Below, piece after piece: positions 38,780-64,000 of a stretch of DNA of 64,000 bases (its first letter is position 1; each line of letters opens with the position of its first letter). A model generated the notes under the pieces. That model made no database searches, had not been told where the DNA came from, and saw only the letters and a list, made by a program, of their open reading frames with translations. Source of the stretch: Sitta carolinensis. Its lineage: Eukaryota; Chordata; Aves; Passeriformes; Sittidae. The stretch is from NCBI GenBank assembly GCA_032173965.1, contig CM063284.1, positions 132,733,125 through 132,797,124 on the forward strand, written 5' to 3'. Position numbers and translations under genes: made by a program.

Positions 38780-39336
38780 CTAGTACAGAAAGCTGTTTCC
38801 AGGAGAGCAGGTGGTAGCAGGAAGGATTAGTGCAGTCCTGGCCTGTCTGATGGAGCAATGGGGACTGAGAATGGGTGACGAGATGGGAACCCCGTTGCTA
38901 CCCTTCCACTACCTGTTCTCAAAGGAGGTCCCCTCCACCACCTTCTCCATCAGGGTCAAAGCAGTTTCCCCCACAGCCCGGTCTGGTTATCCCTTGTAAC
39001 CCACTTTGGTCCTCTGGCAAAGTACATAGTAGGTTGTATTGGGCTGAAGGGTGACTGATCGATCTGCAGTCCTCTCCATTCACTTCATCCCTGCATGACA
39101 GAGCCTCAATAAACACTCCATTCCAGCCTTTCATTCTCTTCCAGCTTTCCCCTGCTGGGGAACAGACCCCTCAACACCCACCATCAACATCCCCCAGTTC
39201 AGGTATCAGCTCTCAGATCTACACAGTGGGTGTCATCACCTGGCACCACCTCATCCTGCTGCCGCGAGATGCCGTCTGCAGAAAGACGTTCACCAACGTC
39301 AAACTCAGCTGGTCCCAGCCGTAGTAAGGTCAAAAT
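38780..39336. other. GC-richer segment ending in poly(A): possible unidentified retrocopy
   Basis: About 550 bases markedly GC-richer than its left flank and terminated by the long A-rich tract at 39337. This is the layout of a processed retrocopy in + orientation. All frames contain stops, and I recognise no parent gene. The alternative is simply the shore of the CpG island with an unrelated A-repeat. Confidence 0.25.
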
Positions 39337-39351
39337 TAAAAAAAAAAAAAA

Positions 39352-39384
<33 letters not shown>
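39337..39384. repeat. A-rich tract (two long A runs)
   Basis: About 48 bases of A interrupted by TT, at the left border of the CpG island. It could be the poly(A) tail of a retrocopy lying at about 38780-39336, or a simple repeat. Confidence 0.92.
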
Positions 39385-39389
<5 letters not shown>

Positions 39390-39823
39390 CCAAGAAAAAA
39401 AACCCAAGCTTCCAAACTGTCCTGCGAAGGGCGACGCCTCTCTGGGCGTTATTCGACGGCAGCCACAGGCCAGCGAAGCCGGGGATTTCGGGCACGGAGC
39501 AGCCCGGCAGGTGAGGCAGGCGGACCGCGGCCAGGGGCCGCCTCAGCCCCACGGGGCACCCATGGCCCTGCGCCGCTCCTCGCCTCCTCAGCGCGGCCGG
39601 CCGGGCCCCTCCTTCCGCGGCGGGGGCAGGGAGGCGTTGTTGGACGGGAGAACTACCCTCCGCCCGAGCGCCGGCTCTCCTTTTCTTTTATTTTTTTTTT
39701 TTCCTTTTCTTTTCCTTCCCTTCCCGCCAGCAGCGGCCCCGCGGTGCCTCCCGGCGCGGGCGCGCGGTGCGTTCGTTACCTGGCGCTCGGCGGCGGCTCC
39801 TTCCTCACCTGTGCGCGCCTCTG

Positions 39824-39828
39824 CCAAT
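39824..39828 (+). promoter_or_regulatory. CCAAT box (distal of two)
   Basis: The pentamer CCAAT lies in GCCAATGG, a good match to the NF-Y site. It is 31 bases from a second CCAAT box and about 380 bases upstream of the start codon. Paired CCAAT boxes in a TATA-less CpG island are a common promoter arrangement. Binding is not shown by the sequence. Confidence 0.55.
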
Positions 39829-39854
39829 GGCAGCGCACCTGGCGGCCGCACCGC

Positions 39855-39859
39855 CCAAT
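39855..39859 (+). promoter_or_regulatory. CCAAT box (proximal of two)
   Basis: CCAAT in CCCAATCAGCG is the canonical NF-Y context (CCAATCAG). About three helical turns separate it from the distal CCAAT box. The position is typical of -60 to -100 relative to a transcription start, which would put the start near 39,920-39,960. That placement is inference. Confidence 0.6.
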
Positions 39860-39996
39860 CAGCGCGCGGCTCGTCCCTCTCCCTGCTCCTTTAGTGAAAG
39901 AATCCAGCGCTGCTCGGGAAAGTTACCTGTGCGCGCCCGGCCCGGCCGCTCTCCCGTGCCGAGCCCCGCCGGCGCCCCAGCCCCGCCGCTCCCCAC

Positions 39997-40086
39997 ATGC
40001 CAGGGGGAGGGGGCTCTACCTGTCCTGCCTCGGTGGCTGGCTGTGGAGCCGGGAGAGGGGGGGAAGGAAAGCAGAATTACCAGTAG
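39997..40086 (+). other. Possible upstream ORF in the GRHL2 5' leader (29 codons plus stop)
   Basis: ATG at 39997 opens a 29-codon frame ending with TAG at 40084-40086, 120 bases before the GRHL2 start. It would be a non-overlapping uORF if transcription starts upstream of 39,997. The context is ACATGC, with C at -3, so it is weak. The frame encodes a Gly-rich peptide with no recognisable homology. Whether it is in the mRNA depends on a start site not visible here. Confidence 0.35.
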
Positions 40087-40206
40087 CTCTGGTTCTGCCG
40101 TCCCGGGCGTTCACACGCACACCTTCACCTGCACAGACCTGAAAGTCCAGTTCCGCCAGGCAGACGGAGGCACCGGGAAAAGGGGAGAGAGTTCATTGGA
40201 TCAAAC

Positions 40207-64000
<23,794 letters not shown>

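Overview
The window looks like vertebrate, almost certainly avian, nuclear DNA. It has long AT-rich non-coding stretches, GT-AG introns, one CpG island and sparse repeats. The recognisable repeats are CR1-type LINE 3' ends carrying the ATTCTATGATTCTATG-type terminal motif, which are typical of birds and other sauropsids, plus one retroviral LTR of a style common in songbirds. A passerine is a reasonable guess, but the sequence does not settle it.

The only protein-coding gene I can support is the 5' half of GRHL2 (grainyhead-like transcription factor 2) on the + strand. Six coding exons join at consensus splice sites into one open frame: 40207-40226, 52848-53037, 55951-56018, 57544-57928, 60405-60457 and 63675-63831. 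They total 873 nt, or 291 codons, with intron phases 2, 0, 2, 0, 2 and 0. They encode the N-terminal transactivation region, the variable linker and the start of the CP2/grainyhead DNA-binding domain. The rest of the gene lies beyond the right edge.

Layout: 1-39,400 is a gene-poor upstream region holding CR1 fragments (about 3.07, 19.5, 25.6 and 38.5 kb), a probable solo LTR (about 18.4-18.9 kb), microsatellites, a 240-bp polypurine tract, an isolated CpG-dense spot near 4.5 kb, and a possible regulatory element near 24.1 kb with a perfect inverted pair of CAGGTA/TACCTG E-boxes. Positions 39,400-41,310 are the GRHL2 CpG-island promoter, with two CCAAT boxes and eight CACCTG/TACCTG (ZEB/Snail-type) boxes within about 0.9 kb around the start codon. 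Positions 40,227-52,847 are the 12.6-kb intron 1. From 52,848 to the end are exons 2-6 with short introns.

Biologically this is an epithelial-identity locus. GRHL2 activates epithelial junction genes and is in mutual repression with ZEB1, so the E-box cluster at the promoter fits the known circuit. I found no evidence of a new multi-gene system. The points most worth a second look are the E-box architecture, a NAGNAG acceptor exactly where the DNA-binding domain begins, the CpG-dense spot far upstream, and an in-frame open extension before exon 2.
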